Assembly (NCBI GenBank): GCA_046496815.1
Contig: JAWOGN010000274.1
Coordinates: forward strand, 1 to 17,879
DNA from: JAWOGN01 sp046496815
GTDB taxonomy: Bacteria; Desulfobacterota; DSM-4660; Desulfatiglandales; Desulfatiglandaceae
DNA length: 17,879 bases
Direction: 5' to 3'
Part shown: positions 1 through 7,645 of the stretch, one piece after another
How the letters are laid out: each line of letters starts with the position of its first letter
Numbering within the stretch: the stretch's first letter is position 1
Notes under the pieces: generated by a model
Told to the model about the DNA's origin: nothing
The model's input: only the letters and a program-made list of their open reading frames with translations
The model's database searches: none
Position numbers and translations under genes: made by a program

Positions 1-683
1 TTCAAAGGCAGGTGGTCCGAGGCAACACGGGCCGCTATCGATTTGTGAACGCACACCGAGGAAAGGGCCTCCGATGGACGGACCCATATGCGATCCAGGC
101 CGAGAAAGGGCCTTCGGGAGGGGAAGGTGGCGCATCCCGGCGCTCTTCCCATGCAGCGATGAAAAAGCCGCAAGGACCGGCTCCGGGGAAACCAATCGTT
201 CATGTCGCCGAGGAGAACGAGCACCTCCTCTTTTTCCTCGCAGAGCAGCGTTTCCAGGCATCTCGCCTGGTACCGCCGTTCCGCGCCGGCCAAGCCCAGG
301 TGGGTAACGACGACCCGAACCGGTCTTCCATGAATTCGCAGCAGCGCCTCTATGGCGCCGCGCGGCTCCTTGCCGGGAAAGCTGATGTCCACCCGGCGAC
401 TTTGCGAAACGGGCCAACGGGTCAACAGGACATTGCCGTAATCTCCCTCCCGACGCCGGATGGTCGGTCCTGCCAGTGCCCTGAATCCGGCAGCCCGGGC
501 CAGGTAGTTCATTTGCTCGGATTGCCGATTTCCATCCGCCCGGGATTCCACTTCTTGGAGTCCCACCACATCGGCGGCTAATTCACGGATGACCCGTGCC
601 ACGCGCCGGGGGTCGCAGACCCTGTCCGTCCCGACACATTTGTGTATATTATATGTGGCAGCTATAAAACGTAAAACCGGCAT
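1..683 (-). CDS. Endonuclease/exonuclease/phosphatase family protein (3' end beyond window)
   Basis: Translating the minus strand from the ATG at 683 gives 227 open residues up to the window edge, so the stop codon is not seen. All the family's motifs are visible: YNIHKC at residues 11-16, LQEVE with the metal-binding Glu near 44, GNVLLTR at 83-89, THLG with His128, LLGDMNDW (Asp160, Asn162) and the terminal SDHLPL (Asp223, His224). Only the last few residues should be missing. The family cleaves phosphodiester or phosphoester bonds with Mg2+; the substrate cannot be read from the sequence. The start lies 55 bases after the stop of the PLD-VTT gene on the same strand, with a weak GGTGGTGA ribosome site, so the two are probably co-transcribed. 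E. coli ybhP, of the same family, sits beside clsB, a PLD-type cardiolipin synthase; a lipid-related role here is inference. Confidence 0.88.
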   Translation of the reverse strand, partial: MPVLRFIAATYNIHKCVGTDRVCDPRRVARVIRELAADVVGLQEVESRADGNRQSEQMNYLARAAGFRALAGPTIRRREGDYGNVLLTRWPVSQSRRVDISFPGKEPRGAIEALLRIHGRPVRVVVTHLGLAGAERRYQARCLETLLCEEKEEVLVLLGDMNDWFPRSRSLRLFHRCMGRAPGCATFPSRRPFLGLDRIWVRPSEALSSVCVHKSIAARVASDHLPL

Positions 684-738
684 AAATTGTTTTTGTCACC
701 ACCGGCACAGGCTCAGTTTAAATATGAGAAATTTCCGG

Positions 739-2871
739 TCATTGTTTCTCATGGCCCCCGTAGTCTCTTCGTTTGTCCAACCAGCGCTTAACCAGGAACC
801 CGCCCACCAAGACGGCAGCGGCCAGTGCGGCCAGGATGCCCAGACTCTTTGCTTCCGGTTCCCGGATGGCGGCCTCCAGTTGATGCTCAAAAAGGGTGAT
901 GATCAAAATGCCGGGCGTCATTCCAATGACGGTGCCCAGCAAAAAGTCTCGAAAACGGATATGGCTGGCCCCTGCCACAAGGTTGATGATGGTGAAGGGG
1001 GCTACGGGGATAAGGCGGACCGTGGTAATAGTAAGAACGCCGTGGCGTGCGAGCCTTCGATTCAACCGGTTCAGCCGGGACCCGGCCAGTTTGCTCACCG
1101 TGCCCCGGCCCAGCACTCGACCCAGGGCGTATGTGCCCGTTGCCGCCAAAAGACATCCGAAAATTGAATATAAGGTGCCGGGCAGAACGCCGAACATAAA
1201 TGCGGTTGCAACGATCATAAGCGTGACGGGGAACATAATCAGGCTGCCCACCAGATAACCCAAAGGCACGATGACGGGCGAGGCCGCGTTTCCCTGGAGA
1301 TAGATTCTGGCTGAAAGAACATATTCCAAATCCGCGTAGTCCCCAAGGGGTGTCCAACGCCATGCAGCCGCAAGGCCCAGCAGGCACAACAAGATGATCA
1401 CAAAATTTCGCACCCGCTTGCTCCGGCTTTTCCCGGCATCCTCGGGAACCAGTTCTTGCACCAGTTTTTCAGGATCGATGGGTTCGGGGGGGTCGATGGT
1501 GCCGTCGGGGACGAGATCGCTTGCCCAGGGAATATCTTCGTGGGGGAACGGAATGAGTGTACGTTCCGATCCCCGGAGTTTCTCCACAGCCTGGATCATG
1601 GAGTTGCCGGTGGCGAGGGCTCTCTCGATGTCCGCTGTTTCCACCGCCAGATGTTCGGCCAACAACCGGTTCCGAAAGCCCCCTATCCCCTTCGCAACGC
1701 GTTCATCTCCCTCCGATTCTATAGCGAGGTCGCACTCGGAGTCCACTCCCATGGAGCGATTGCTCAAATTGGAAGACCCGATCTTCACAAAATCGTCGTC
1801 CACAACCATGACTTTTGAATGGACATTGACCACCTGCGACCCACCCACAACCGGGCAATATACACGAAGGCGGTCGAAACGATTGGCCCGGCGGATCTGT
1901 CTCAACAACTTTGCCCGGAAAACACCCATGGTGGATTCTTCCAACCAGTTGGATTTTTCCCGCAACACGAGTACAATCTCGGGGCCTTCCTTTTCCGCCA
2001 AACGTTCACAGAGGGCTCGGGTTACAGCGGTGGAGGTGAAATATTGATTTTCTATGTAGATATGACGTCGAGCGGATGAGATGGCATCCAAGTACAAGGC
2101 CTCTATCTCCCTCGCCCCCTCGCGGCTTTCGTAAGCCGGGTCTGTTCTCGATATACCGACATGCACGTTTTCCAGATCGGGCGCTACTCCAGGCGGCCAG
2201 GGATCAGTTTCACCGGTCCTTACGCTCGGAACGCGCACTCCGTTGGCGCGAAACCACCTTTCCCGCACCAACTTTCCCAGCTCCGAGGCGGCCTCTCCGT
2301 CCACCGCAATCTGGACATCATGCCAGGGGCCGTAGCTGCGGCCGGAGGGGTTTGTTCGTCTGGGATCGTCGGGGAGATGCTCGGGGGTGTCCCAGCGCTC
2401 CCCGGCAAAGTCCAGGCCGCCTGCAAAAGCCATGGCATCGTCCACCACTACAATCTTCTGGTGGTGAGAGGCGCCCAAAGGGTGGCGATTATCCATTTGG
2501 AAATGAATGCGCTTGTGCTTACGCCAGGGGAGTTTAAACACCGGTAATAATTCCCGCTCAAGCGCATAAAACTCAGCAAAATCCCAGTCCAGGATATAGA
2601 TGGAGAGCGACTGATGTTGCCGGACGAGCGCACGGAGAAAGTCTCCGAGTTCCGGCGGCAGGGTCCCGTGTTTTTCGTCTTTAAACAGCTGAATGCGGGT
2701 GTCGATATCCCAGGCAATGATCCATATCGCCTGTCGGGCCCTTTCCGCCGCCCCGGCAAAAGCGCTGAAATAGGCGGCTGCATCGACCAGAAAGGCCACC
2801 CTGCCGGCTGGGGCAATACGCCGGCAATTTCGACCTTCCTGAAGAATTCGCCTGTTCACCGTTTCTATCAT
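739..2871 (-). CDS. Phospholipase D / cardiolipin synthase-like protein fused to a VTT (TVP38/TMEM64) membrane domain
   Basis: This 710-residue protein has two catalytic HKD motifs, HxKxxxxD at residues 137-144 (His137, Lys139, Asp144) and 351-358 (His351, Lys353, Asp358). The second is followed by the typical GSSNLSNRSMG. That marks a two-domain phospholipase D enzyme of the cardiolipin-synthase/transphosphatidylase type. After a linker (about 430-485) a membrane segment starts near 489, and residues about 535-660 are a VTT/SNARE-associated domain with FMFGVLPGT and a GxxxGMTPG-like stretch. The catalytic half is probably cytoplasmic and membrane-tethered. The soluble half resembles E. coli ClsB (YbhO), and the downstream gene resembles its neighbour YbhP. 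The role is likely phospholipid remodelling or synthesis; substrate and direction of reaction are not shown. The ATG at 2871 gives a full N-terminus; the ribosome site is weak (GAGAGAT). Confidence 0.9.
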   Translation of the reverse strand: MIETVNRRILQEGRNCRRIAPAGRVAFLVDAAAYFSAFAGAAERARQAIWIIAWDIDTRIQLFKDEKHGTLPPELGDFLRALVRQHQSLSIYILDWDFAEFYALERELLPVFKLPWRKHKRIHFQMDNRHPLGASHHQKIVVVDDAMAFAGGLDFAGERWDTPEHLPDDPRRTNPSGRSYGPWHDVQIAVDGEAASELGKLVRERWFRANGVRVPSVRTGETDPWPPGVAPDLENVHVGISRTDPAYESREGAREIEALYLDAISSARRHIYIENQYFTSTAVTRALCERLAEKEGPEIVLVLREKSNWLEESTMGVFRAKLLRQIRRANRFDRLRVYCPVVGGSQVVNVHSKVMVVDDDFVKIGSSNLSNRSMGVDSECDLAIESEGDERVAKGIGGFRNRLLAEHLAVETADIERALATGNSMIQAVEKLRGSERTLIPFPHEDIPWASDLVPDGTIDPPEPIDPEKLVQELVPEDAGKSRSKRVRNFVIILLCLLGLAAAWRWTPLGDYADLEYVLSARIYLQGNAASPVIVPLGYLVGSLIMFPVTLMIVATAFMFGVLPGTLYSIFGCLLAATGTYALGRVLGRGTVSKLAGSRLNRLNRRLARHGVLTITTVRLIPVAPFTIINLVAGASHIRFRDFLLGTVIGMTPGILIITLFEHQLEAAIREPEAKSLGILAALAAAVLVGGFLVKRWLDKRRDYGGHEKQ

Positions 2872-3006
2872 GTCAAAAGCAGATCTCTCACAGAGGTCGC
2901 GGGGTACACAGCGGATGAATTGAGATCCTGGCCGGAGTGCCTACCCCGGATTCATACCAAACTCCCTCTCTTAAACGCATTTTCGGAAACTCGATTTTGA
3001 CTGTCT

Positions 3007-3147
3007 CGTAAAAAGACCGAGATCACCTTTTTCCGTCATTCCGGTGTAGACCGGAATTCATTTTTTCAATTACTTAAGGAGGGGCCGGACCCCCGTTCGA
3101 AGATCCCGCATTCATCGGGATTTTCAACGGGATGACGATTTTTTACG
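3007..3147 (-). repeat. MITE/REP-like palindromic element, copy A
   Basis: The ends are inverted copies of CGTAAAAAG...CTTTTTACG, imperfect in this copy. Inside are two smaller hairpins, one around cccgatgaatgcggg and one around attccggtctacaccggaat, read on the minus strand. The reverse complement matches copy B (8338-8479) with about ten differences over ~142 positions in a hand alignment. The match also continues a few bases outward on both sides (tgatgaaat on one side, agac on the other). There is no coding capacity. The element is probably a non-autonomous mobile or REP-type repeat. Confidence 0.85.
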
Positions 3148-3257
3148 ATTTCATCAATTTTCTTACGCCGCACCACGGCGCGATACCGATCGGAAACCTC
3201 CACTGGTGTTGATGCCGATATTCCCTTTCCACAAACACCTTAAAAAACAAGCCCATA

Positions 3258-3280
3258 TGTGTCAAACCAAATTAGACACA
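3258..3280. promoter_or_regulatory. Operator-like inverted repeat TGTGTC-N11-GACACA
   Basis: Six-base arms are perfectly inverted around an 11-base AT-rich spacer, in the intergenic region upstream of the di-heme cytochrome. The geometry suits a dimeric regulator. It is not a standard CRP/FNR site (TGTGA-N6-TCACA or TTGAT-N4-ATCAA). It could be chance, and it lies about 415 bases before the cytochrome start. Confidence 0.25.
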
Positions 3281-3695
3281 GGCCTCGTATCTCTCCCGGC
3301 ACATGTCTGAATGCAGTGAGATTTTACAAAAAAGAAGCGCAGCTGCCACCCCTACAGTCTCTAAGGGAACCAAATACATGAAGGAGCTGATTGTCTTCGA
3401 CACAGATCACTTGATACCAAGAACGAAAGATCCCTCCCGATCTTAAACGAGACGCGTCCGACTGCGTTTCTTACCCCGAAACCTGGAAGCCTTCAGAGCC
3501 GCTTGCATAATGTGTTACGATTGCCGAACTGCCGCCGCTTCCTCCCATTGGGTAAGACCAGCCCAATCGAGTACATGCGCCCTCGCTGCCGAATACATGA
3601 TCCACCCCATTCCCGGAGGGATTTATTCTGAGTATATTGCTAAAATGAGGGTGCCGTTGAACCAATCTTTTAAAAAAAAACAGAAAGGAGAAGAC

Positions 3696-5111
3696 ATGAA
3701 AGCTTTACCCAACTGCCACGGTAAAACAATTCTGTGTGGGGTACTGACGGCATTGACGGCCATGGGGTTGGCATGGGCCCAGATGCCGGAAGACGTGGAT
3801 CCCATCGTAGAAACCTACATGCCTGTGGTCATCGACCAAACATTTGACGAGATCATGAAAAAAGATGTGACGGAAAAGCCCACCTATATGAAGCGCCAAA
3901 TGGAACTGCTGGAAAGACGTTATGACCTGAGCGACCGTCCCTCGGATGTCATGATGTCGGGAGGAAAAAAACCCATCCAGGAAGGTGTCCGGGTCAAACT
4001 TCCTGAGGGGATGACCTGGGAGAAGCTGGCGATGATGCCACCTCAAAAGATTCGCCAAAAGGAACTTTTCCCCGAGGGGTTTCTACCCCTTCCGCACGCG
4101 AAACACGAGACGGGCGGTCAGGTCTTCCCGGAAGACCAGATTAAGGAAATTGAGAGAATGGAAAGACGTTCCCTGGAAAGATTCGATACGGAGTTCGACA
4201 TTCCGGAGCATTTCATTCCGGAGTTTCCTCCGCCCATTTTTCTGACCACAAGGCCTGACCTGGGCGACGTGTCTCAAGGGAAGCTGCTTTCCATCAAGAA
4301 TTACTATGAAATCATGAACGGCATTTTAACGCCCGTTCAGATGGAAGGACTGAGGCTTTTGCTGACGCCCTTTCCGCAGCAGCAGTTCAACCAGACAGAG
4401 GACAGAAAAAGCGAGGAGCCCAGTTTCGGCGTATCCTGCCTGGACTGCCACGCCAACGGACATACCAACGGCGCGTTCCATCTGAATCCGGACACAAGGC
4501 CCCAGGTGGCGCGGTTTCGATTGGATACGGTAAGCCTGCGGGGGATGTTCAACCAGCAGATTCACGGTTCCAAAAGGTCCTTGCGTTCGATCGAGGATTT
4601 CACGGAGTTTGAACAGAGAACGGCCTATTTCGACGGCGACCATGTGATTGCAGCAAAAAAGGGCGTCAATCTGCCGGATCGTGCCAGCCAGGTGGCCATG
4701 ATGGCGCAAATGCAAAACCTGCTTGACTTTCCTCCTGCTCCGAAACTGGATGTTTTTGGAAAACTGGACCCGGATGCGGCTACGGAGAAGGAGCTATTGG
4801 GAGAGGAGGTGTTTTTCGGCAAAGGGAAATGCTCCGTGTGTCATCCGGCACCGTTTTACACGGACGACAAAATGCACGACCTGAAGGTCCAGCGATTCTA
4901 CAAACCGCGCATGAGCAACGGCAAATGGATCACGGGCGTAGGGCCCATAAAAAGCTTCACCCTTCGAGGGATCAAGGATTCGCCCCCCTATCTACACGAC
5001 GGACGCTTGTTGACGCTCGAAGACACGGTGGAATTTTTCAACACGGTCACCGAGTTAAAACTGACTGAAGAAGAAAAGGAAGCGCTGGTTGCTTTCATGA
5101 GATGCCTGTAA
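3696..5111 (+). CDS. Periplasmic di-heme c-type cytochrome (cytochrome c peroxidase / MauG-like)
   Basis: The product has 471 residues. The first ~28 (charged start, hydrophobic core, then AWA before QMPED) look like a Sec signal peptide. Two haem c sites, CLDCH at 248-252 and CSVCH at 379-383, fit the two-haem bacterial cytochrome c peroxidase/MauG family. The C-terminal stretch at 420-437 (FTLRGIKDSPPYLHDGR) is the family's usual segment after the second haem. The N-terminal ~200 residues are not a typical peroxidase domain and belong to a longer anaerobe-type branch, often annotated loosely. It could reduce periplasmic peroxide or act as an electron carrier; the sequence does not decide. 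The start at 3696 has a good AAAGGAG site and exposes the signal peptide, whereas an in-frame extension back to 3510 would bury it. A rubrerythrin gene follows 139 bases downstream. Confidence 0.88.
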   Translation: MKALPNCHGKTILCGVLTALTAMGLAWAQMPEDVDPIVETYMPVVIDQTFDEIMKKDVTEKPTYMKRQMELLERRYDLSDRPSDVMMSGGKKPIQEGVRVKLPEGMTWEKLAMMPPQKIRQKELFPEGFLPLPHAKHETGGQVFPEDQIKEIERMERRSLERFDTEFDIPEHFIPEFPPPIFLTTRPDLGDVSQGKLLSIKNYYEIMNGILTPVQMEGLRLLLTPFPQQQFNQTEDRKSEEPSFGVSCLDCHANGHTNGAFHLNPDTRPQVARFRLDTVSLRGMFNQQIHGSKRSLRSIEDFTEFEQRTAYFDGDHVIAAKKGVNLPDRASQVAMMAQMQNLLDFPPAPKLDVFGKLDPDAATEKELLGEEVFFGKGKCSVCHPAPFYTDDKMHDLKVQRFYKPRMSNGKWITGVGPIKSFTLRGIKDSPPYLHDGRLLTLEDTVEFFNTVTELKLTEEEKEALVAFMRCL

Positions 5112-5250
5112 AAGCACTGAATCCGGAGAATCGCCGCCACATCGCTGGGTTGTGTGTCCGGTTACAAGCCAAGAGACGGTTGATGTTCTCACAAAGCATG
5201 CGTTGGAGCGCCGGCTGTTGCTTTGATGCAAATGGTAAGGAGGAGAAGGC

Positions 5251-5760
5251 ATGGCCAAAACAAAGGACAACTTGAAGGAGGCTTTTGCGGGGGAATCCCA
5301 GGCCTATCAGAGATATCTCGCTTATGCACAAAGGGCCGCCGATGAATACAGGGAAGGGGTCTACAAGCTCTTCCAGGCTGTGGCTGAATCCGAAAGGATT
5401 CATGCGCGACGCCATCTGAGTTATCTCAAAGGGATCGGGACTACGGCGGATAACCTTCGGGAGGCGATAGACGGAGAAGCGCGTGAATTTGAAAGCATGT
5501 ACCCCAAGATGCTTGCGGAGGCAAAGGAAGAAAACGAAGAAGGGCCGGAAATCAGCTTCAGCCATGCGAGCAAAGTCGAAAAGGTTCATCATGAGCTTTT
5601 CCAGGAGGCGCTGAAAGATCCGGAAAAATTTCCGGTTCAAGATTATTTCATCTGCGATGCCTGCGGCTATATTGCCAAGAAAGAGCCCCCCGACAAGTGC
5701 CCCGTCTGTGGCGCGGTGAAGCAGGCTTTCTACAAGGTGGTCAGCGTAAAATCCCGGTAG
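5251..5760 (+). CDS. rbr: Rubrerythrin
   Basis: This 169-residue rubrerythrin reduces hydrogen peroxide to water in the cytoplasm, using a di-iron site fed by a rubredoxin-type iron. The N-terminal four-helix part carries Glu15 (FAGES), the ExxH pair Glu48/His51, the GEAREFESMYP segment near 75-85 and ExxH Glu110/His113. The C-terminal rubredoxin-like domain has CxxC at 135-138 and CPVC at 150-153. Length and domain order are normal for the short rubrerythrins of anaerobes. The start is supported by AAGGAGGAG nine bases upstream. A DUF488 gene and a hemerythrin follow on the same strand. A deleted duplicate lies at 10302-10461. Confidence 0.96.
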   Translation: MAKTKDNLKEAFAGESQAYQRYLAYAQRAADEYREGVYKLFQAVAESERIHARRHLSYLKGIGTTADNLREAIDGEAREFESMYPKMLAEAKEENEEGPEISFSHASKVEKVHHELFQEALKDPEKFPVQDYFICDACGYIAKKEPPDKCPVCGAVKQAFYKVVSVKSR

Positions 5761-5804
5761 TGCGGCTGTGATTTCAGTAAAAGAGGCTTTATGGGAGCCG
5801 GAGC

Positions 5805-6167
5805 GTGCAAATTTGGATAAAAAGAGCTTATGAAGATCCTGGTCCCCAGGACGGGATCAGGATCTTCGTAGATCGGCTATGGCCCAGGGGAATCAGTAAA
5901 GAAAAAGCCGACATTGACGTGTGGCTCAAGGACATAGCGCCGAGTAACGCGCTCAGAAAGTGGTTTGGCCACGATGCGGATAAATGGGAGGAGTTCAAAA
6001 GGCGCTATTACTGTGAACTGAACACAGGTGGTAATGAGGCCGTGGAGCGCCTGCTTGAGAAGGCTCGCAAGGGCCGTGTAACATTTGTTTTCGGGGCGAA
6101 AAACGAACGTCTTAACAACGCAGAAGCTCTAAAAGAGTATATAAAAGAAAGATTAACGAAACCGTAA
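5805..6167 (+). CDS. DUF488 family protein (YeaO-like)
   Basis: The 120-residue product opens with IWIKRAYEDPG and has the family hallmark VDRLWPRGISKEKADID, followed by WLKDIAPSNALRKWFGHD. Near the C-terminus it has VTFVFGAKNERLNNAEAL, where family members usually have TLLYSAKD. These place it in the small cytoplasmic DUF488/YeaO family, whose biochemical function is not established. It starts with GTG at 5805 with GGAG just upstream, 44 bases after rubrerythrin, so co-transcription is likely. The stop codon TAA (6165-6167) lies inside the left end of repeat element C, so the C-terminus seems to have been set by the repeat. Confidence 0.9.
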   Translation: MQIWIKRAYEDPGPQDGIRIFVDRLWPRGISKEKADIDVWLKDIAPSNALRKWFGHDADKWEEFKRRYYCELNTGGNEAVERLLEKARKGRVTFVFGAKNERLNNAEALKEYIKERLTKP

Positions 6168-6292
6168 AAAGTCGTCACCCCGTTGAGAAACGGGGTCCGG
6201 AAGTCCTTGTTTTTCCTGGATTCCGGCTGCAGTTTATCCCGCACTGGATGCGGGGCCGGAATGAAACAAAAGTTCGGTTTCTGACTTTTTAC
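6163..6292 (+). repeat. MITE/REP-like palindromic element, diverged copy C
   Basis: This ~130-base element begins CGTAAAAAGTCGTCACCCCG, identical to the start of copy B, and ends TGACTTTTTAC, a near-inverse of its start. The middle has GGATTCCGG and CCGGAATGA arms as in copies A and B, but the rest is different, so it is a diverged relative rather than a recent copy. Its first bases supply the stop codon of the DUF488 gene. Confidence 0.75.
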
Positions 6293-6335
6293 AAACACAT
6301 CAAGATTGACTTCTATGCGGGAGGATTTCAGCAAA

Positions 6336-6884
6336 ATGATGCCCATCGGCCCTTTAATGATCGAACACAGGCTCATCGAACGTATGATCGCCCTTATGAA
6401 AAAAGAGTTGCAGGAAGCTGAAAAACAAAAGCGAGTGAATACTCGGTTCGTTGAAGCGGCAACCCATTTTATTAAGACGTATGCGGATCGGTGCCACCAC
6501 GGCAAGGAGGAAGACATTCTTTTTCGGGAGCTCAAGAAGAAGGACATTTCAAAGGAGCACAAGACGATTCTGGACGAACTGGTGCAAGAACACAAATGGG
6601 GGAGAGAGACAACAGCCAAGCTGGTGGACGCGAATGTGAGATATGGCAAGGGCGATGAGGAAGCCCTTCCTGAAATAGCCCACTGCATCAGGCTCCTGAT
6701 CGATTTCTATCCCAAGCACATTGAAAAGGAGGACAAGCATTTTTTTCTTCCTGTTATGACGTACTTCTCTGAACAGGAAAAGGAGGCCATGCTAAAAGAA
6801 GGATATGAATTGGACAGCACTTTGATTCATGAAGAATATGCGGACACGGTCTCCGCATGGGATGAGAGCTTGAAGGGAATCTAA
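6336..6884 (+). CDS. Hemerythrin domain protein
   Basis: This 182-residue cytoplasmic, helical protein should bind O2 (or sense it, or store iron) at a di-iron site. Likely ligands from the hemerythrin pattern are His11 (MIEHRLIE), His55 and Glu59 (HHGKEEDILF), His86 (QEHKWGRE), His128 with nearby acidic residues, and His135 (HIEKEDKHFFLP). I chose ATG 6336 because it has GGGAGG upstream and because the truncated second copy at 11873 begins with the same MMPIGPL after its own strong ribosome site. An upstream TTG at 6306 and ATG at 6315 are in frame but less likely. The gene ends 8 bases from the convergent DUF2892-like gene. Confidence 0.93.
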   Translation: MMPIGPLMIEHRLIERMIALMKKELQEAEKQKRVNTRFVEAATHFIKTYADRCHHGKEEDILFRELKKKDISKEHKTILDELVQEHKWGRETTAKLVDANVRYGKGDEEALPEIAHCIRLLIDFYPKHIEKEDKHFFLPVMTYFSEQEKEAMLKEGYELDSTLIHEEYADTVSAWDESLKGI

Positions 6885-6892
6885 GACTCCGT

Positions 6893-7354
6893 CTACCACC
6901 GGAACAAGCGGAAAGCCTCCTCGGCTGCAGCGGCGGGGTTTTCTTTTTTCAGATCCTTCGCGTTTGCGAAGTCCCCGCGAAGAAACCGCAGGGCGTAATG
7001 CTCCGCCGCGATTTCTGCATGGGTTCGAAATCCGAACCTGCGAAAGAGCCGGATGGGCGGACACCAGCCCTGAATGGCATGCTGCAACAGGAAGGCCCCT
7101 ACGAAAAAGGATACGATGTGAAACCAGGGACTCACAAGAACCCCAAGGATCAAACCGATCAGCACCAAACTGGATGCATTGGCTTCCAGAACACGTTCAA
7201 TGTCCCATTCCTTGTCCAGTTTGTTGAGCCGGTTTCCGATCGCCTCGGGACTCGTTCCATGGTAAATGAGGTTCTGTTTGGTCTTGGTCAATATTTTTTC
7301 ATTGAGGTGTTCGGGTGTGTGCTTGGGCACCCGGTTCGTGGTCTCAGCGAACAT
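6893..7354 (-). CDS. DUF2892-like small membrane protein
   Basis: About 153 residues. A polar N-terminal part of about 60 residues precedes two hydrophobic segments (residues about 67-82 and 84-100, numbered from the upstream ATG) separated by SPWFH. A conserved-looking QGWCPPIRLFRRFGFRT follows, typical of the DUF2892/YgaP-type transmembrane domain, and then a polar tail. Function is unknown, although YgaP-type domains are often tied to sulfur-transfer proteins. I prefer the ATG at 7354, eight bases after GGAGG. An ATG at 7369 (158 residues) is also in frame but has AAGGAG only one base away. It lies downstream of the ferredoxin gene on the same strand and converges on the hemerythrin gene. 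Confidence 0.75.
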   Translation of the reverse strand: MFAETTNRVPKHTPEHLNEKILTKTKQNLIYHGTSPEAIGNRLNKLDKEWDIERVLEANASSLVLIGLILGVLVSPWFHIVSFFVGAFLLQHAIQGWCPPIRLFRRFGFRTHAEIAAEHYALRFLRGDFANAKDLKKENPAAAAEEAFRLFRW

Positions 7355-7434
7355 GCCTTTGGCCTCCATTCTCCTTAATACAAAGTTTTATCAATATATA
7401 TACATATGGATCGATTTGGGTGTGTGGAAACTCG

Positions 7435-7620
7435 CTAAGTTATAGAGATAGCCCCCACGGGACATCCATTCACGGCCTCTTGGGCGCAGTCCTCTTCCTC
7501 CTTCGGTAACGGATCGGCCTGCACCTGTGATAGGCCATCCACCACCTTAAAAAGCTTTGGACAGGTTCCTTCACAATTCCCTGATCCGATGCAAAGATCT
7601 TCATCTACTTTGACTCTCAT
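7435..7620 (-). CDS. Small monocluster ferredoxin with Ser at the second cluster-ligand position
   Basis: A 61-residue electron carrier with the fold pattern of D. gigas-type ferredoxin. Cysteines are at 10, 16, 20, 45 and 53 (CIGSGNCEGTCP and GCPVGAI). The second ligand of the usual CxxCxxC run is Ser13. Cys10, Cys16 and Cys53 would bind a [3Fe-4S] cluster, or a Ser-ligated [4Fe-4S]. Cys20 and Cys45 sit where D. gigas ferredoxin can form a disulfide. The start ATG at 7620 has an excellent AAGGAGG site; a longer in-frame extension upstream only reads through the neighbouring gene's end. It begins 25 bases after the truncated CysRS-like gene and is probably transcribed with it and with the DUF2892-like gene. 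Confidence 0.92.
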   Translation of the reverse strand: MRVKVDEDLCIGSGNCEGTCPKLFKVVDGLSQVQADPLPKEEEDCAQEAVNGCPVGAISIT

Positions 7621-7645
7621 GATAATCCTCCTTGTATTAAGCGGT

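Larger units (their letters stand above)
2872..3695. other. Divergent intergenic region with repeat element A and an operator-like palindrome
   Basis: This 824-base gap separates the minus-strand PLD gene from the plus-strand cytochrome gene and should hold both promoters. Reading frames here have no recognisable protein and no good ribosome site. It contains repeat element A (3007-3147) and an imperfectly symmetric site, TGTGTC-11 bases-GACACA, at 3258-3280. I could not pick a convincing -35/-10 or -24/-12 promoter by eye. The rest, about 3290-3690, is unremarkable apart from the purine-rich ribosome site just before 3696. Confidence 0.6.

Noticed and set aside
12..581. Long plus-strand reading frame of 189 residues at the left end
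   Set aside because: It is antisense to the EEP-family gene, whose every family motif reads cleanly on the minus strand.
3510..3695. N-terminal extension of the di-heme cytochrome
   Set aside because: It would bury the signal peptide and has no ribosome site; AAAGGAG precedes ATG 3696.
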